Shown here in pieces: positions 22,885-31,633 of a stretch of 42,091 bases of DNA; within the stretch, counting starts at the first letter, position 1, and every line of letters begins with the position of its first letter. Source of the DNA: Oscillospiraceae bacterium. Its GTDB lineage: Bacteria; Bacillota; Clostridia; Oscillospirales; Oscillospiraceae. The stretch covers positions 1 to 42,091 of the forward strand of contig JAFTMB010000053.1 in NCBI GenBank assembly GCA_017452605.1, given 5' to 3'. The position numbers were made by a program, and so were the translations under genes. The notes below the pieces were generated by a model that saw only the letters and a program-made list of their open reading frames with translations, was not told the origin of the DNA and did not search any database.

Positions 22885-24222
22885 ATGGATGAAGAATTGC
22901 TGAACCGTCAGCCGCCCCAGTCTACGGAGGCAGAGCAGTCGGTGCTTGGTTCCATCCTCATCGACAGCCGCTGTGTCGCCGATGTGGTGGGTGTGCTGCA
23001 GCCTGAAGATTTTTATCTGCAGCAAAACCGGGAGATTTATGAAACCATCTACACCATGTTCAATTTCTCTCAAACCATCGACCCGGTAACGGTGCTGGAT
23101 AAGATGAAGGAGCAGGGCGTGTACCGGGATAACTCCCGGGATTACATCATGCAGCTGATGGAAATCACCCCCACTCCCGCCAATGTGCTGCGCTACGCCG
23201 GTATTGTCCGGGAGAAAGCCATGCTCCGGGGTCTTGCCCAGGCGGCAGTGGACATCTCTGAAACCGTCCACTCCCAGGTGGGAACGCCCTCTGAAATTCT
23301 GGAGCTTGCGGAAAAGAAAATCTACGCCCTGCGCAAGGGTGAACGGGGCGACTCTTTGGAGCATGTAGGCACGGTTCTGCAGAAGGTGTTTGACAATCTG
23401 CGGGAGCTGAGCCAGTCTGACTCCAACATCCCCGGCCTTTCCACCGGTATGCGGGATTTGGACGTAGTCATCAACGGCCTGAACAAATCCGATTTGTTCC
23501 TGGTGGCTGCCCGTCCTTCCATGGGTAAATCCGCCTTTGCGCTGAATCTTGCGCTGAATGTGGCGAAGAAGTATAAAAAGACCGTGGCAATTTTCAACCT
23601 GGAAATGTCCCGGGAGCAGATGGCTATGCGCCTTCTGTCCACCGAGAGCTTTGTAGACAGCAAGAAAATGGCCACCGGCAAGCTGTCCCAGGAGGAATGG
23701 TCCCGCCTGGCCATGGCTTCCGTTTCCTTGAGCCAGACCGATATCCGTATTGACGACAATCCCTCCATTACAGTAGCTGACATCAACGCCAAGTGCCGCC
23801 GTCTGGACAATTTAGGCTTGGTGGTCATCGACTATCTGCAGCTGATGAGCGGCTCCGGTTATGGCAAAAACAGCGAAAACCGGGTGACCGTGGTGGGCGA
23901 AATCTCCCGGGCCTTAAAGATTATGGCCAAGGAACTGAACGTTCCCGTGATTTGTCTTAGCCAGCTGTCCCGTGGCCCGGAAAGCCGCACCGACAAGCGG
24001 CCCATGATGTCCGACCTTCGGGAATCCGGCGCCATCGAGCAGGATGCCGACGAAGTTTTGTTCCTTTATCGGGATGAATACTACAATCCCAACACCGAGG
24101 ACAAGGGCATTGCCGAATGTATCGTATCGAAAAACCGCCACGGTGAAACCGGCACGGTAAAGCTGCAGTGGATTCCTCAGTACCAGCTGTTCTCTGACCC
24201 GGAGTGGAAGCATGTTGAATGA
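22885..24222 (+). CDS. dnaB: replicative DNA helicase DnaB
   Basis: This 445-residue hexameric helicase unwinds DNA at the fork. The N-terminal primase-interacting domain begins NRQPPQSTEAEQSVLGSILID and ends around residue 150. The RecA-like domain has Walker A ARPSMGKSAFALN (Lys215), DDNPSITVADINAKCRRL, Walker B LVVIDYLQLMSG, the QLSRGPESR arginine-finger region and DLRESGAIEQDADEV. There is no intein and the length is normal. AAAGGAG precedes ATG 22885. The last 11 bases overlap tilS. Confidence 0.97.
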   Translation: MDEELLNRQPPQSTEAEQSVLGSILIDSRCVADVVGVLQPEDFYLQQNREIYETIYTMFNFSQTIDPVTVLDKMKEQGVYRDNSRDYIMQLMEITPTPANVLRYAGIVREKAMLRGLAQAAVDISETVHSQVGTPSEILELAEKKIYALRKGERGDSLEHVGTVLQKVFDNLRELSQSDSNIPGLSTGMRDLDVVINGLNKSDLFLVAARPSMGKSAFALNLALNVAKKYKKTVAIFNLEMSREQMAMRLLSTESFVDSKKMATGKLSQEEWSRLAMASVSLSQTDIRIDDNPSITVADINAKCRRLDNLGLVVIDYLQLMSGSGYGKNSENRVTVVGEISRALKIMAKELNVPVICLSQLSRGPESRTDKRPMMSDLRESGAIEQDADEVLFLYRDEYYNPNTEDKGIAECIVSKNRHGETGTVKLQWIPQYQLFSDPEWKHVE

Positions 24223-25474
24223 AGTGGTAAACCAGCTTCGGCGCTATAACATGGTTTCTCCCTCCGAGCAGGTGATTTGCGCCGTATCCGGAGGCGCGGA
24301 TTCCATGGCGCTGCTGTGGTGTATGTATCTTTTGCAGAAAAAAATGGGCATCCGGCTAGCGGCTGCCCATTTTAACCACGGTCTTCGCGGGGAAGAATCT
24401 TTGCGGGACACCCGGTTCGTCCGGGATTTCTGCCGGGATTACAACATTCCCTTTTTCGAGGGCAGCGGCAAGGTAACAGCCGGCAAAAAAGGTCTTGAGG
24501 CGGCAGCCCGGGATGCCCGGTACGCCTTTTTAGACAGCCTGGACGGCAAAATCGCCACTGCCCACACTGCAGACGACAACGCAGAAACCGTGCTGATGCA
24601 CCTTGTCAGAGGCACGGGTCTGAAGGGTCTGGGGGGCATCGCCCCGGTCAGCGGCCAGCGGATTCGCCCCATGCTGACAGTTACCCGGCAGCAGGTGCTT
24701 GCGTTTCTGGAGGAATACAGCATCCCCTATGTCACCGACAGCAGCAATCTGGAGGATACCTTTCTTCGCAACCGGCTGCGTCATCATGTCATGCCGCTGC
24801 TGGCACAGGAAAACCCCAAATTTGCAGAAAACACTTCCCAGATGGCCATGCGGCTGCGGCGCGACGAGCAGGCGCTGCTGGAAATGGCGGAAGCGGAATT
24901 TACCGTTTCCGACTTGAAAGCCCAGACGCCTGCTGTCCGGGCGAGAAGTTTGGAGCATTTTTTGAAAGCCCACGGCGTTCACGAGCCGGAGTCCAGGCAC
25001 ATCGCGCTGACAGAAAGCCTGGTGTTTTCCGATAACCCCTCGGCAAAAGCGGATTTTCCGGGAGGCGTAACCGTCACCCGGCGCTACGATAGGCTCTGTG
25101 TTCTTTCTGAAGCTTCCCCCCTCCCCCAATTGGTTTTGCCTCTGGAGGGCAGCGCAGAAATCCCAGCCCTTAACCTGAAAATTACAGTTTCCCCCGCCCA
25201 AAGCATTGTTAACACTGAAAGCACTTTCACTGTTTCCGTTCAGGGAGATTTGGTGCTTCGCCCCCGACGCCCGGGAGATGAAATCACTCTGCCCGGCGGC
25301 ACCAAAAGCCTGAAAAAACTGTTTATCGACCAAAAAATCCCCGCCGCTCAGCGCCCCCAAATCCCGGTGCTATCCGATAGTCTGGGCGTGCTGGGGGTAT
25401 ACGGCATTGGCGTAAATAGGAACCGCGCGGCAGCCCAGCTGCCCGCCGTGCAGATTCAGTTTTCCACACTATAA
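24212..25474 (+). CDS. tilS: tRNA(Ile)-lysidine synthetase
   Basis: This 420-residue enzyme converts C34 of tRNA-Ile(CAU) to lysidine, allowing AUA decoding. It has the PP-loop CAVSGGADSMALL (Ser26-Ser31), HFNHGLRGEES, the KKGLEAAARDARYAFL and TAHTADDNAETVLMHLVRGTGLKGLGGI blocks, and IPYVTDSSNLEDTFLRNRLRHHVMP. The C-terminal TilS domain has LRPRRPGDEITLPGGTKSLKKLFIDQKIP. All expected domains are present. It starts within the dnaB end, giving translational coupling. Confidence 0.96.
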   Translation: MLNEVVNQLRRYNMVSPSEQVICAVSGGADSMALLWCMYLLQKKMGIRLAAAHFNHGLRGEESLRDTRFVRDFCRDYNIPFFEGSGKVTAGKKGLEAAARDARYAFLDSLDGKIATAHTADDNAETVLMHLVRGTGLKGLGGIAPVSGQRIRPMLTVTRQQVLAFLEEYSIPYVTDSSNLEDTFLRNRLRHHVMPLLAQENPKFAENTSQMAMRLRRDEQALLEMAEAEFTVSDLKAQTPAVRARSLEHFLKAHGVHEPESRHIALTESLVFSDNPSAKADFPGGVTVTRRYDRLCVLSEASPLPQLVLPLEGSAEIPALNLKITVSPAQSIVNTESTFTVSVQGDLVLRPRRPGDEITLPGGTKSLKKLFIDQKIPAAQRPQIPVLSDSLGVLGVYGIGVNRNRAAAQLPAVQIQFSTL

Positions 25475-25497
25475 AGAGAAAAAGAGGAGCATGAAAC

Positions 25498-26034
25498 ATG
25501 GAAAAGGATATTCAGCAGGTACTCATTTCCGAAAAAGAAATTCAAGACCGCATTGCCCAGCTGGGCGAAGTCCTTTCAAAGGAATACGAAGGAAAGAACC
25601 CTCTGGTGGTAGGCGTTTTGAAGGGCGTTGTGGTTTTCTACGCGGATATGATCCGCAAGCTCACTGTGCCCTGCGAAATGGATTTTATGTGGATTTCCTC
25701 TTATCAGGGTACCGATTCCACCGGCTCTATGGTGATCAAGCGGGATGTGAGCTCTGACATTAAGGGCCGCCATGTTCTGATTTTGGAGGATATTTTTGAC
25801 ACCGGCTCCTCCCTCAACTTTGTATACCATCACCTGCTGAAAAAAGAACCTGCTTCCATTAAAATCTGCACCTTGCTTGACAAGCCCTCCCGCAGAAAGC
25901 CGGGTATCACACTGAAGGCAGACTATGTAGGCTTTGAAATTCCCAACGCCTTTGTGGTGGGCTACGGTCTTGATTACAACGAATACTACCGGAATCTTCC
26001 CTATGTGGGCGTATTAAAGCCGGAACTTTACTAA
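25498..26034 (+). CDS. hpt: hypoxanthine phosphoribosyltransferase
   Basis: This 178-residue purine-salvage enzyme makes IMP or GMP from hypoxanthine or guanine and PRPP. The PRPP-binding motif is VLILEDIFDTGSSL (about 95-108). The DFMWISSYQ...TGSMVIKRDV flexible loop and the C-terminal YVGFEIPNAFVVGYGLDYNEYYRNLPYVG block, with the purine-stacking aromatic and catalytic Asp, are intact. ATG 25498 follows AGAGGAG by nine bases. It sits between tilS and ftsH as in Bacillus. Confidence 0.96.
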   Translation: MEKDIQQVLISEKEIQDRIAQLGEVLSKEYEGKNPLVVGVLKGVVVFYADMIRKLTVPCEMDFMWISSYQGTDSTGSMVIKRDVSSDIKGRHVLILEDIFDTGSSLNFVYHHLLKKEPASIKICTLLDKPSRRKPGITLKADYVGFEIPNAFVVGYGLDYNEYYRNLPYVGVLKPELY

Positions 26035-26055
26035 TCGCTAAGGAGAACCCATATT

Positions 26056-27924
26056 TTGAGAAAAACCAGTTATGTTTCCGTCCTCATTTATCTGGTCATA
26101 CTGGCGCTGCTGTTTTCCTGGGTGTTCGGTCTGTTTGACGGCGGACTCGATAACCTTTCCTATTCTGAAATCGTGGCGCTGTTTGAAGATGAGCAGGTAA
26201 AAAGCTTTGTGGTGGAGGAGCAAACCATCACACTGAATCTTTATAACCCCTACAACGAAAAAACCTCTCTGGTGTGCAATCTGGCTGATCCGGAAAGCTT
26301 CCGCCTGGAAATGAGCGAGCTGCTGAAAAAACAGAGCCAAAGCGGCGTGCTGGAAAGCTACGATTTTATCCCCGAGGAAGGCTTTTCCGTATATGACCTG
26401 ATTTTGCCCCTGCTGATTGTAGGCGGCGTGCTGCTGTTTATCTGGATGCTTTTCATGGGCAGAATGAACAGCAACAATCCCATGAGCCAATTCGGAAAGG
26501 CCCGGACAGTGCTGGGTCTTCCTAACGGCAAAAAGGTGACCTTTGCCGATGTTGCCGGCGCAGACGAGGAAAAAGAAGAGCTGCAGGAAGTGGTGGATTT
26601 CCTCCGCGACCCGGAAAAATACACCAAAATCGGCGCCCGGATTCCCCACGGCTTGCTGCTGGTTGGCCCTCCCGGCACCGGTAAAACCTTGCTTGCCCGC
26701 GCTGTGGCAGGGGAAGCGGATGTGCAGTTTTTGTCCATCTCCGGCTCCGACTTTGTGGAACTGTATGTTGGCGTCGGCGCCAGCCGCGTAAGGGACCTGT
26801 TTGAGCAGGCCAAAAAGGTGGCTCCCGCCATTATCTTCATTGACGAAATTGACGCCGTAGGCCGCAAGCGCGGCTCCGGCTTAGGCGGCGGTCACGACGA
26901 AAAGGAACAGACCCTGAACCAGCTGCTGGTGGAAATGGACGGCTTTGGCCGCACCGAGGGCGTGATCGTCCTGGCAGCCACCAACCGCCCCGATATCCTG
27001 GACCCCGCCCTGCTGCGACCCGGTCGGTTTGACCGGCAGATCTATGTGGGCGCGCCGGATGTTAAGGGCCGGGAAGAAATCCTCACGGTTCACGCCCGGG
27101 ACAAGAAGCTGGCAGAAACCGTGGATTTGCGGATGGTCGCCCGGGCAACCGTTGGCTTTACCGGCGCAGACCTCAGTAACCTCATGAACGAAGCCGCCAT
27201 TATGGCCGCCCGGGACAACCGGCCTGTGCTTAACATGGAGGATTTGAACAACGCCATGATGAAAATCTTGGCAGGCCCCGAGAAAAAGAGCCGGGTGCGC
27301 AACCGCCGGGATTTGAAGGTGACCGCCATCCACGAGGCAGGCCACGCAGTCGCGATGTACCACCTGCCCACTCAGGACCCGGTGCTGCAAATTACCATCG
27401 TCCCCCGAGGACAGAGCCTGGGCGCAACCTGGCACATTCCCAAGGATGACTCGTCTAACCTGACCCGTAACCAGATGTACGAGGAAATCGTAGCCCTGCT
27501 GGGCGGACGGGTGGCAGAGGCGCTGTTTATCGGCGACATTTCCGTCGGCGCCTCCAACGACATTGACCGGGCAACCAAGCTTGCCAGGGATATGGTGGCC
27601 CGCTACGGTATGTGCGAGGCGCTGGGTACCGTGTCCTATCTTGGCGGCGGCGAGGTATTTATCGGCCGGGATTACCAGACCACCAAGAGTTACTCCGAAA
27701 AGGTGGCTGGCACCATCGACGACCAGGTCAAGCTTTTGGTTGACAAGGCCTACGAGCACTGCGCAAACATCCTTACTGAAAACAAGGAAAAGCTGCAGCA
27801 GGTGGCTGACTTCCTCCTGGCCGGCGAAACCATGTCCGGCAGCCAGTTTAAAGACTGCATGGAAGGAAAGGAAATCGGCGAAGCAACGCCCCTCTCCCTC
27901 TTTGAAAACGCAAGCGCAGAATAA
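26056..27924 (+). CDS. ftsH: ATP-dependent zinc metalloprotease FtsH
   Basis: This 622-residue membrane AAA+ protease degrades misfolded membrane and regulatory proteins. The start is TTG 26056, ten bases after AAGGAG; no ATG is available near it. Transmembrane helices lie at about 5-25 and 115-136 with a small external domain between. Walker A is GPPGTGKT (204-211), Walker [33 protein letters not shown], and the protease motif HEAGH is at 426-430. The C-terminal helix bundle is complete apart from the very short tail. It is the last gene of the gdpP block. Confidence 0.97.
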   Translation: MRKTSYVSVLIYLVILALLFSWVFGLFDGGLDNLSYSEIVALFEDEQVKSFVVEEQTITLNLYNPYNEKTSLVCNLADPESFRLEMSELLKKQSQSGVLESYDFIPEEGFSVYDLILPLLIVGGVLLFIWMLFMGRMNSNNPMSQFGKARTVLGLPNGKKVTFADVAGADEEKEELQEVVDFLRDPEKYTKIGARIPHGLLLVGPPGTGKTLLARAVAGEADVQFLSISGSDFVELYVGVGASRVRDLFEQAKKVAPAIIFIDEIDAVGRKRGSGLGGGHDEKEQTLNQLLVEMDGFGRTEGVIVLAATNRPDILDPALLRPGRFDRQIYVGAPDVKGREEILTVHARDKKLAETVDLRMVARATVGFTGADLSNLMNEAAIMAARDNRPVLNMEDLNNAMMKILAGPEKKSRVRNRRDLKVTAIHEAGHAVAMYHLPTQDPVLQITIVPRGQSLGATWHIPKDDSSNLTRNQMYEEIVALLGGRVAEALFIGDISVGASNDIDRATKLARDMVARYGMCEALGTVSYLGGGEVFIGRDYQTTKSYSEKVAGTIDDQVKLLVDKAYEHCANILTENKEKLQQVADFLLAGETMSGSQFKDCMEGKEIGEATPLSLFENASAE

Positions 27925-27930
27925 TAGAAA

Positions 27931-27960
27931 AATCCCCGGCAGAACTGCCGGGGATTATTT
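27931..27960. terminator. bidirectional terminator between ftsH and the amidase gene
   Basis: A perfect 12-base stem (27931-27942 with 27945-27956) with a two-base loop. The plus strand continues ATTATTT, and the minus strand reads GGGGATTTTTC. It therefore serves both converging genes. Confidence 0.9.
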
Positions 27961-27962
27961 AT

Positions 27963-29990
27963 TTAAGCTATGGAAAGGAAGTACTTCACAACGCCCCGGG
28001 CGATGGCCTGCACCTTGCGGGTCATCACCGCGTCATCGAGCATATTTAGTAAATCCGTTTCATTGGACATAAAACCGTTTTCCGTCAGCACCACCGGGCA
28101 GGTAGACTGCCGCGCCACATAGTAGTAGTGCCATTTCAGCTCCGTTTTGGAGTAGATTCCCGTTTCCTCTGTTTCCTTGGCTACCAGCTGGGATACCAGC
28201 GCCGAGAAGGGCGTTGCGTAGAGGATTTCCGCGCCGTTGTAATAGGGCGCATCATCCACAGAATTCTGGTGAATGGCGACGCACAAATCTGCCGCCGTCG
28301 CCTTATACTGCTGGATTCTGTCGTCCGCCTTCAGGGTTTTCTCGTCCTCCCGGTTGAGAATCACCGTCGCGCCTACGCTTTCCAGCTCTTTTTTCAGCTT
28401 CTGGGCCATAATCATGTTGAAGTCGGATTCGTGGTACTGCTTGCCGTTGTATCTGTGAACCGTTCCGGGGTCGATGCCACCGTGACCTACATCAATCAAA
28501 ACGCGAATTCCCGTCAAATCCGCGCCGTAGGCATTGTCTGCCACCGTAGCGGGGGTGGGATTCAAAAACTGGAAGCACAGCTGATTGTTTTCGTTGTAAT
28601 AGCTGTCCCAGCCGTAGAAGCCGCCGGTCTTTTTTAAGTACAGCCGAAGGGTGCAGTCGGACTCTCTTTTAATCAGCTCTGCAGACTTAAAAAGGGGATG
28701 GTTTTCCGGGATATTCACCGTTCCTTCAAACACTGTGGCGTAGCAGAAGGTGATGTCCACATATTCTGCTGTCAGCTCCTTGACCCGGTAATCCCGGGTT
28801 GCCGCATTGTAATATTTCTGGGGCAGCAAATCGAAGTAGAAGGGCGCTTTCCACATGGTGTCAAAGGTCAAAATCGTGTGGTGACCACTCTGGGTCAGGG
28901 ATGCCACTGCGATCTCATTATGATCCGGCAGTTTTCCCTTGTAAACATCCACCACCTGCACCTTGCCGCCAGGGTAGTTGCTCTTCTTTTCAAACACCCG
29001 CCGGCCGCACCGCAGCAGATAAAAAGCGCTGTCGCCATTGGTGACTTTGTTGACGCTGGCGTAATCCACAGTGCCCTTGGGCAGGTAGTTTCGAATGGGT
29101 TCAGACTTGCTGTCGTTGGTTTTGCCGTTAAAGGTTTCCGCGGAATAGGCGATGATTTCGCAAATATAGCCGGAGCCTACGTCCTTATATTCGCCGTAGC
29201 TGGGGGTTACCGCCGGGTTGGAGGCCAGAATTTCCGTGCTCTTCTGGCAGGTGATTTCTCCGGAGGAATAGGTTTCCGTTTTTCCATCGCAGGTCACAGT
29301 GTACTGGATTTTTCCCAGATTCAAATCGGAGGTATTGTTGTCAGGCAGCTGATATGTACCTTGAAACAGAGCAAAGCCTTCGGCCAAAACGCCGGTCTGG
29401 TCGCTGACTTCCTTCATGGCAATTTCCTTGCTTTCCAGGGTGACCTTCAGCTGGCTTCCCTGCCGGGCAATCACATCCACCCGAACCGTACCGCCGGAAA
29501 AATACTGCATATCCGCCACCGGGGAGTAGGACTGCACCGCGTAGCGGTAATGCACCCGGTAGCGCAAGGTTTCCTCTCCGCTGACAAACACAATTTCATT
29601 GTCTCCCAGGCTGAGGGTAAAGGGGTAACGGAAACTTCCGTTTTCCGCCACCTGCACGCTCTGACCGTTGACCGTCAAAGGCTTTTTCGGGTCTGCCGTG
29701 CCGGAAAGCTCCACCGTTTCCACCATGGTGATGGTATCCGGCGCCGCGGGATAGGTCACCGTCAACGCCATGGGGGTCACAGCATCACCGGAAGTGGATT
29801 CTTGCACGGATGTATCCAGGGTGCTTTCACCGGTTGCGCCGGTTGCGTCTAAGCTGTCATCGGGACTTGATACCGCAACCGCCACCCATATTGCAATTCC
29901 CAATAAAACCGCCAGCACGCCAATCAGCACCAGCATGGTTATATTGGTGTTTGGTTGGGTGCGGCGGCGTCTTTTCGTTGTCTGTCTCAT
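27963..29990 (-). CDS. N-acetylmuramoyl-L-alanine amidase (Amidase_3), membrane anchored
   Basis: This 675-residue protein has a basic N-terminus (TKRRRRTQ) and a signal-anchor helix at about 18-41. A long region of beta-sandwich character (about 75-480) follows, with an Ig-like first part (VELSGTADPKKPLTVNG) and an AMIN-like last part. The C-terminal Amidase_3 domain, about 488-675, has zinc ligands in DVGHGGIDPG and AIHQNS, the Glu in HESDFN, and the catalytic Glu in TENGFMSN. The enzyme cuts the bond between MurNAc and L-Ala. It is much longer than simple amidases. GGAGAACACGG precedes ATG 29990. It is a single-gene unit flanked by terminators. Confidence 0.92.
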   Translation of the reverse strand: MRQTTKRRRRTQPNTNITMLVLIGVLAVLLGIAIWVAVAVSSPDDSLDATGATGESTLDTSVQESTSGDAVTPMALTVTYPAAPDTITMVETVELSGTADPKKPLTVNGQSVQVAENGSFRYPFTLSLGDNEIVFVSGEETLRYRVHYRYAVQSYSPVADMQYFSGGTVRVDVIARQGSQLKVTLESKEIAMKEVSDQTGVLAEGFALFQGTYQLPDNNTSDLNLGKIQYTVTCDGKTETYSSGEITCQKSTEILASNPAVTPSYGEYKDVGSGYICEIIAYSAETFNGKTNDSKSEPIRNYLPKGTVDYASVNKVTNGDSAFYLLRCGRRVFEKKSNYPGGKVQVVDVYKGKLPDHNEIAVASLTQSGHHTILTFDTMWKAPFYFDLLPQKYYNAATRDYRVKELTAEYVDITFCYATVFEGTVNIPENHPLFKSAELIKRESDCTLRLYLKKTGGFYGWDSYYNENNQLCFQFLNPTPATVADNAYGADLTGIRVLIDVGHGGIDPGTVHRYNGKQYHESDFNMIMAQKLKKELESVGATVILNREDEKTLKADDRIQQYKATAADLCVAIHQNSVDDAPYYNGAEILYATPFSALVSQLVAKETEETGIYSKTELKWHYYYVARQSTCPVVLTENGFMSNETDLLNMLDDAVMTRKVQAIARGVVKYFLSIA

Positions 29991-30072
29991 CCGTGTTCTC
30001 CTGTCTGTGTAAATGCTTATCCAGGATTTATTTTATCATGACAGCGGCAGGAAGTAAAGCATTTCCTCATAG

Positions 30073-30103
30073 AAAAAAGGTGTGCCGAAGCACACCTTTT
30101 TTT
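30073..30103 (-). terminator. terminator of the PpiC-type foldase gene
   Basis: A 13-base stem of AAAAAAGGTGTGC (30073-30085) with its complement (30090-30102), a CGAA tetraloop, and T runs on both sides. It works on either strand and lies seven bases after the foldase stop. Confidence 0.92.
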
Positions 30104-30109
30104 GTAAAA

Positions 30110-31459
30110 TTAAGCTTGGCCCAAATTGCCCTTGTTGAGCGTAATGCTTTCGTATTTGATGTCAAACTCTGTGTTTTTCTGGACATCCGCCAAATACTTG
30201 GACATATAATCAGCCCGGGCGCCGGAGATAATGGGAGGATACACGCCCTCATAGCTCTTCACAAAGAACATGATGTGATAGCCAAACTGGGTTTTTACCA
30301 GACCGTGGTCACCGGGCTGTCTGCTTGCGTCAAAGCACCAGTCATTGTATTCTGTCACCATCTGACCGGGGTAGACATCGTTATAAATGCCGCCGTCGGC
30401 TGCGTTGCCGTCTTTGGAATTTTCCTTGCACAGCTGAATGAAGGCCTCTTCGCCCATGCCGCCGTTTATCCAGCCATCGTAAATGCCCTGAGCCTTGACA
30501 CGGCAGGCCTCCCACTGCTCATCGGTGTAGGTGGAGCCCTCTCCGGGAGTGATGAGAATATGGCGGACAGAAACCAGAGTGCCGGACATAGCCTCTAAGC
30601 CGTAGTTTTCCTTAATCGCATCCTTCTGAGCGTCAAAATAGGCCTGAAGCTGGTCGTCTGTCACCTCAGCGGTGTCATGCAGATGCTCATAGTAGGAGTT
30701 GGCGTAGTAGTAAAGCTCCATATAGGCGTAGTAGTCTTCATAGGTGACGCCGGGGCCATAGTCGCTTGTGAGCATTGCCTGCACAGAATCAAACTTGCCT
30801 TCCTTGGCAACCTCTTCCAGCTTGGTAGGCAGGTCTTCCAGATTCTTTTTGTAGGTGTCGGGCATTTCAAAGCCTGCAGCCTTTGCCACAATGGACAGTG
30901 ACTGGTAGGCCTGCCAGGAGCTTAAGCCCTGCTTGACAAAGCACTGCTGCCAGGTGATGGGACTTTCAAACATATTGCACACCTGCTGCTCCAAGGGCTT
31001 TGTCACATCAATGCCCAGATAGGAAGCATAGCTGCCGTACTCAGAAAGGAAGTCATACACCGCATTCCAGTAGTACACCTGGAACTGGCCCGAGGTCAGC
31101 TTGGTGTCTGCCATGGTGGCAACCACAGTGTCGTGATTTGCCTTCACCTCTTCGTCGGAATAGGTGTAAGTGCCCTTGGCGGTCTCATCGTCGGGATTGC
31201 CGTCGGCGGGAATGGTAGCCTGAGTGGAGGGCTGGGTGCTGGGGTCAGTGCTTTGAACCATACCCTCTTTTACCAGGAAAACAGTAAGCGCAGCCAAAAG
31301 GCCCAAAATCGCCACAATCAGCACGATCATCAGCGCCAGGCGCATATTTTTCACTTTCTTCTGGAGAATATCCAGAGAATCCTTGGCATTATCCTTGCCG
31401 CATTCTGCGCAGACTGTGGATTCCTCCACAAGCTCCGCGCCGCAAAATTTACAACGCAT
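30110..31459 (-). CDS. zinc-ribbon PpiC-type peptidyl-prolyl isomerase (PrsA/SurA-like)
   Basis: This 449-residue protein starts at ATG 31459, five bases after AAAGAGG; longer frames upstream run through the promoter. Residues 3-20 are a zinc ribbon (CKFC ... CAEC). A single transmembrane helix lies at about 37-62, then a Ser/Thr/Pro linker, a helical SurA_N-like chaperone region at about 95-275, and a parvulin domain at about 285-400. The parvulin domain is marked by VRHILITPG, DGNAADGGIYNDVYPGQMV and HGLVKTQFGYHIMFF. The protein is therefore an extracytoplasmic foldase with a cytosolic zinc ribbon. PrsA proteins are normally lipoproteins, so the ribbon-helix anchor is a different build found in Clostridia. 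It has its own promoter divergent from miaB. Confidence 0.9.
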   Translation of the reverse strand: MRCKFCGAELVEESTVCAECGKDNAKDSLDILQKKVKNMRLALMIVLIVAILGLLAALTVFLVKEGMVQSTDPSTQPSTQATIPADGNPDDETAKGTYTYSDEEVKANHDTVVATMADTKLTSGQFQVYYWNAVYDFLSEYGSYASYLGIDVTKPLEQQVCNMFESPITWQQCFVKQGLSSWQAYQSLSIVAKAAGFEMPDTYKKNLEDLPTKLEEVAKEGKFDSVQAMLTSDYGPGVTYEDYYAYMELYYYANSYYEHLHDTAEVTDDQLQAYFDAQKDAIKENYGLEAMSGTLVSVRHILITPGEGSTYTDEQWEACRVKAQGIYDGWINGGMGEEAFIQLCKENSKDGNAADGGIYNDVYPGQMVTEYNDWCFDASRQPGDHGLVKTQFGYHIMFFVKSYEGVYPPIISGARADYMSKYLADVQKNTEFDIKYESITLNKGNLGQA

Positions 31460-31499
31460 AAAAGCCTCTTTCTCCCCTGATGGGGAACATGATGGATAA

Positions 31500-31528
31500 A
31501 GTTTATCACAGGCGAAAACAAAATGCAA
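31500..31528 (-). promoter_or_regulatory. promoter of the PpiC-type foldase gene
   Basis: Minus strand -35 TTGCAT (31523-31528), 17-base spacer and -10 TAAACT (31500-31505), about 40 bases before the ATG. Confidence 0.65.
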
Positions 31529-31568
31529 GCAAATCACAAATTGTTCATACATCCGGCGGGATTTTTCC

Positions 31569-31597
31569 TTGCAAAAAGGGGGAAAAAATGATAATAT
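31569..31597 (+). promoter_or_regulatory. promoter of the miaB-mutS-mutL-miaA-hfq block
   Basis: -35 TTGCAA (31569-31574), 17-base spacer and -10 TAATAT (31592-31597), about 37 bases before miaB. It is the only clear plus-strand promoter ahead of this block and diverges from the foldase promoter. Confidence 0.75.
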
Positions 31598-31633
31598 ATA
31601 AAATTGAGAAAGTATAACTGGAGGCACATCCTC

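Noticed and set aside
22885..24222. Intein in dnaB
   Set aside because: dnaB is often an intein site, but the protein is 445 residues with Walker and arginine-finger motifs contiguous.
28698..29852. 384-residue plus-strand frame opposite the amidase gene
   Set aside because: Shadow of the amidase; no ribosome site.
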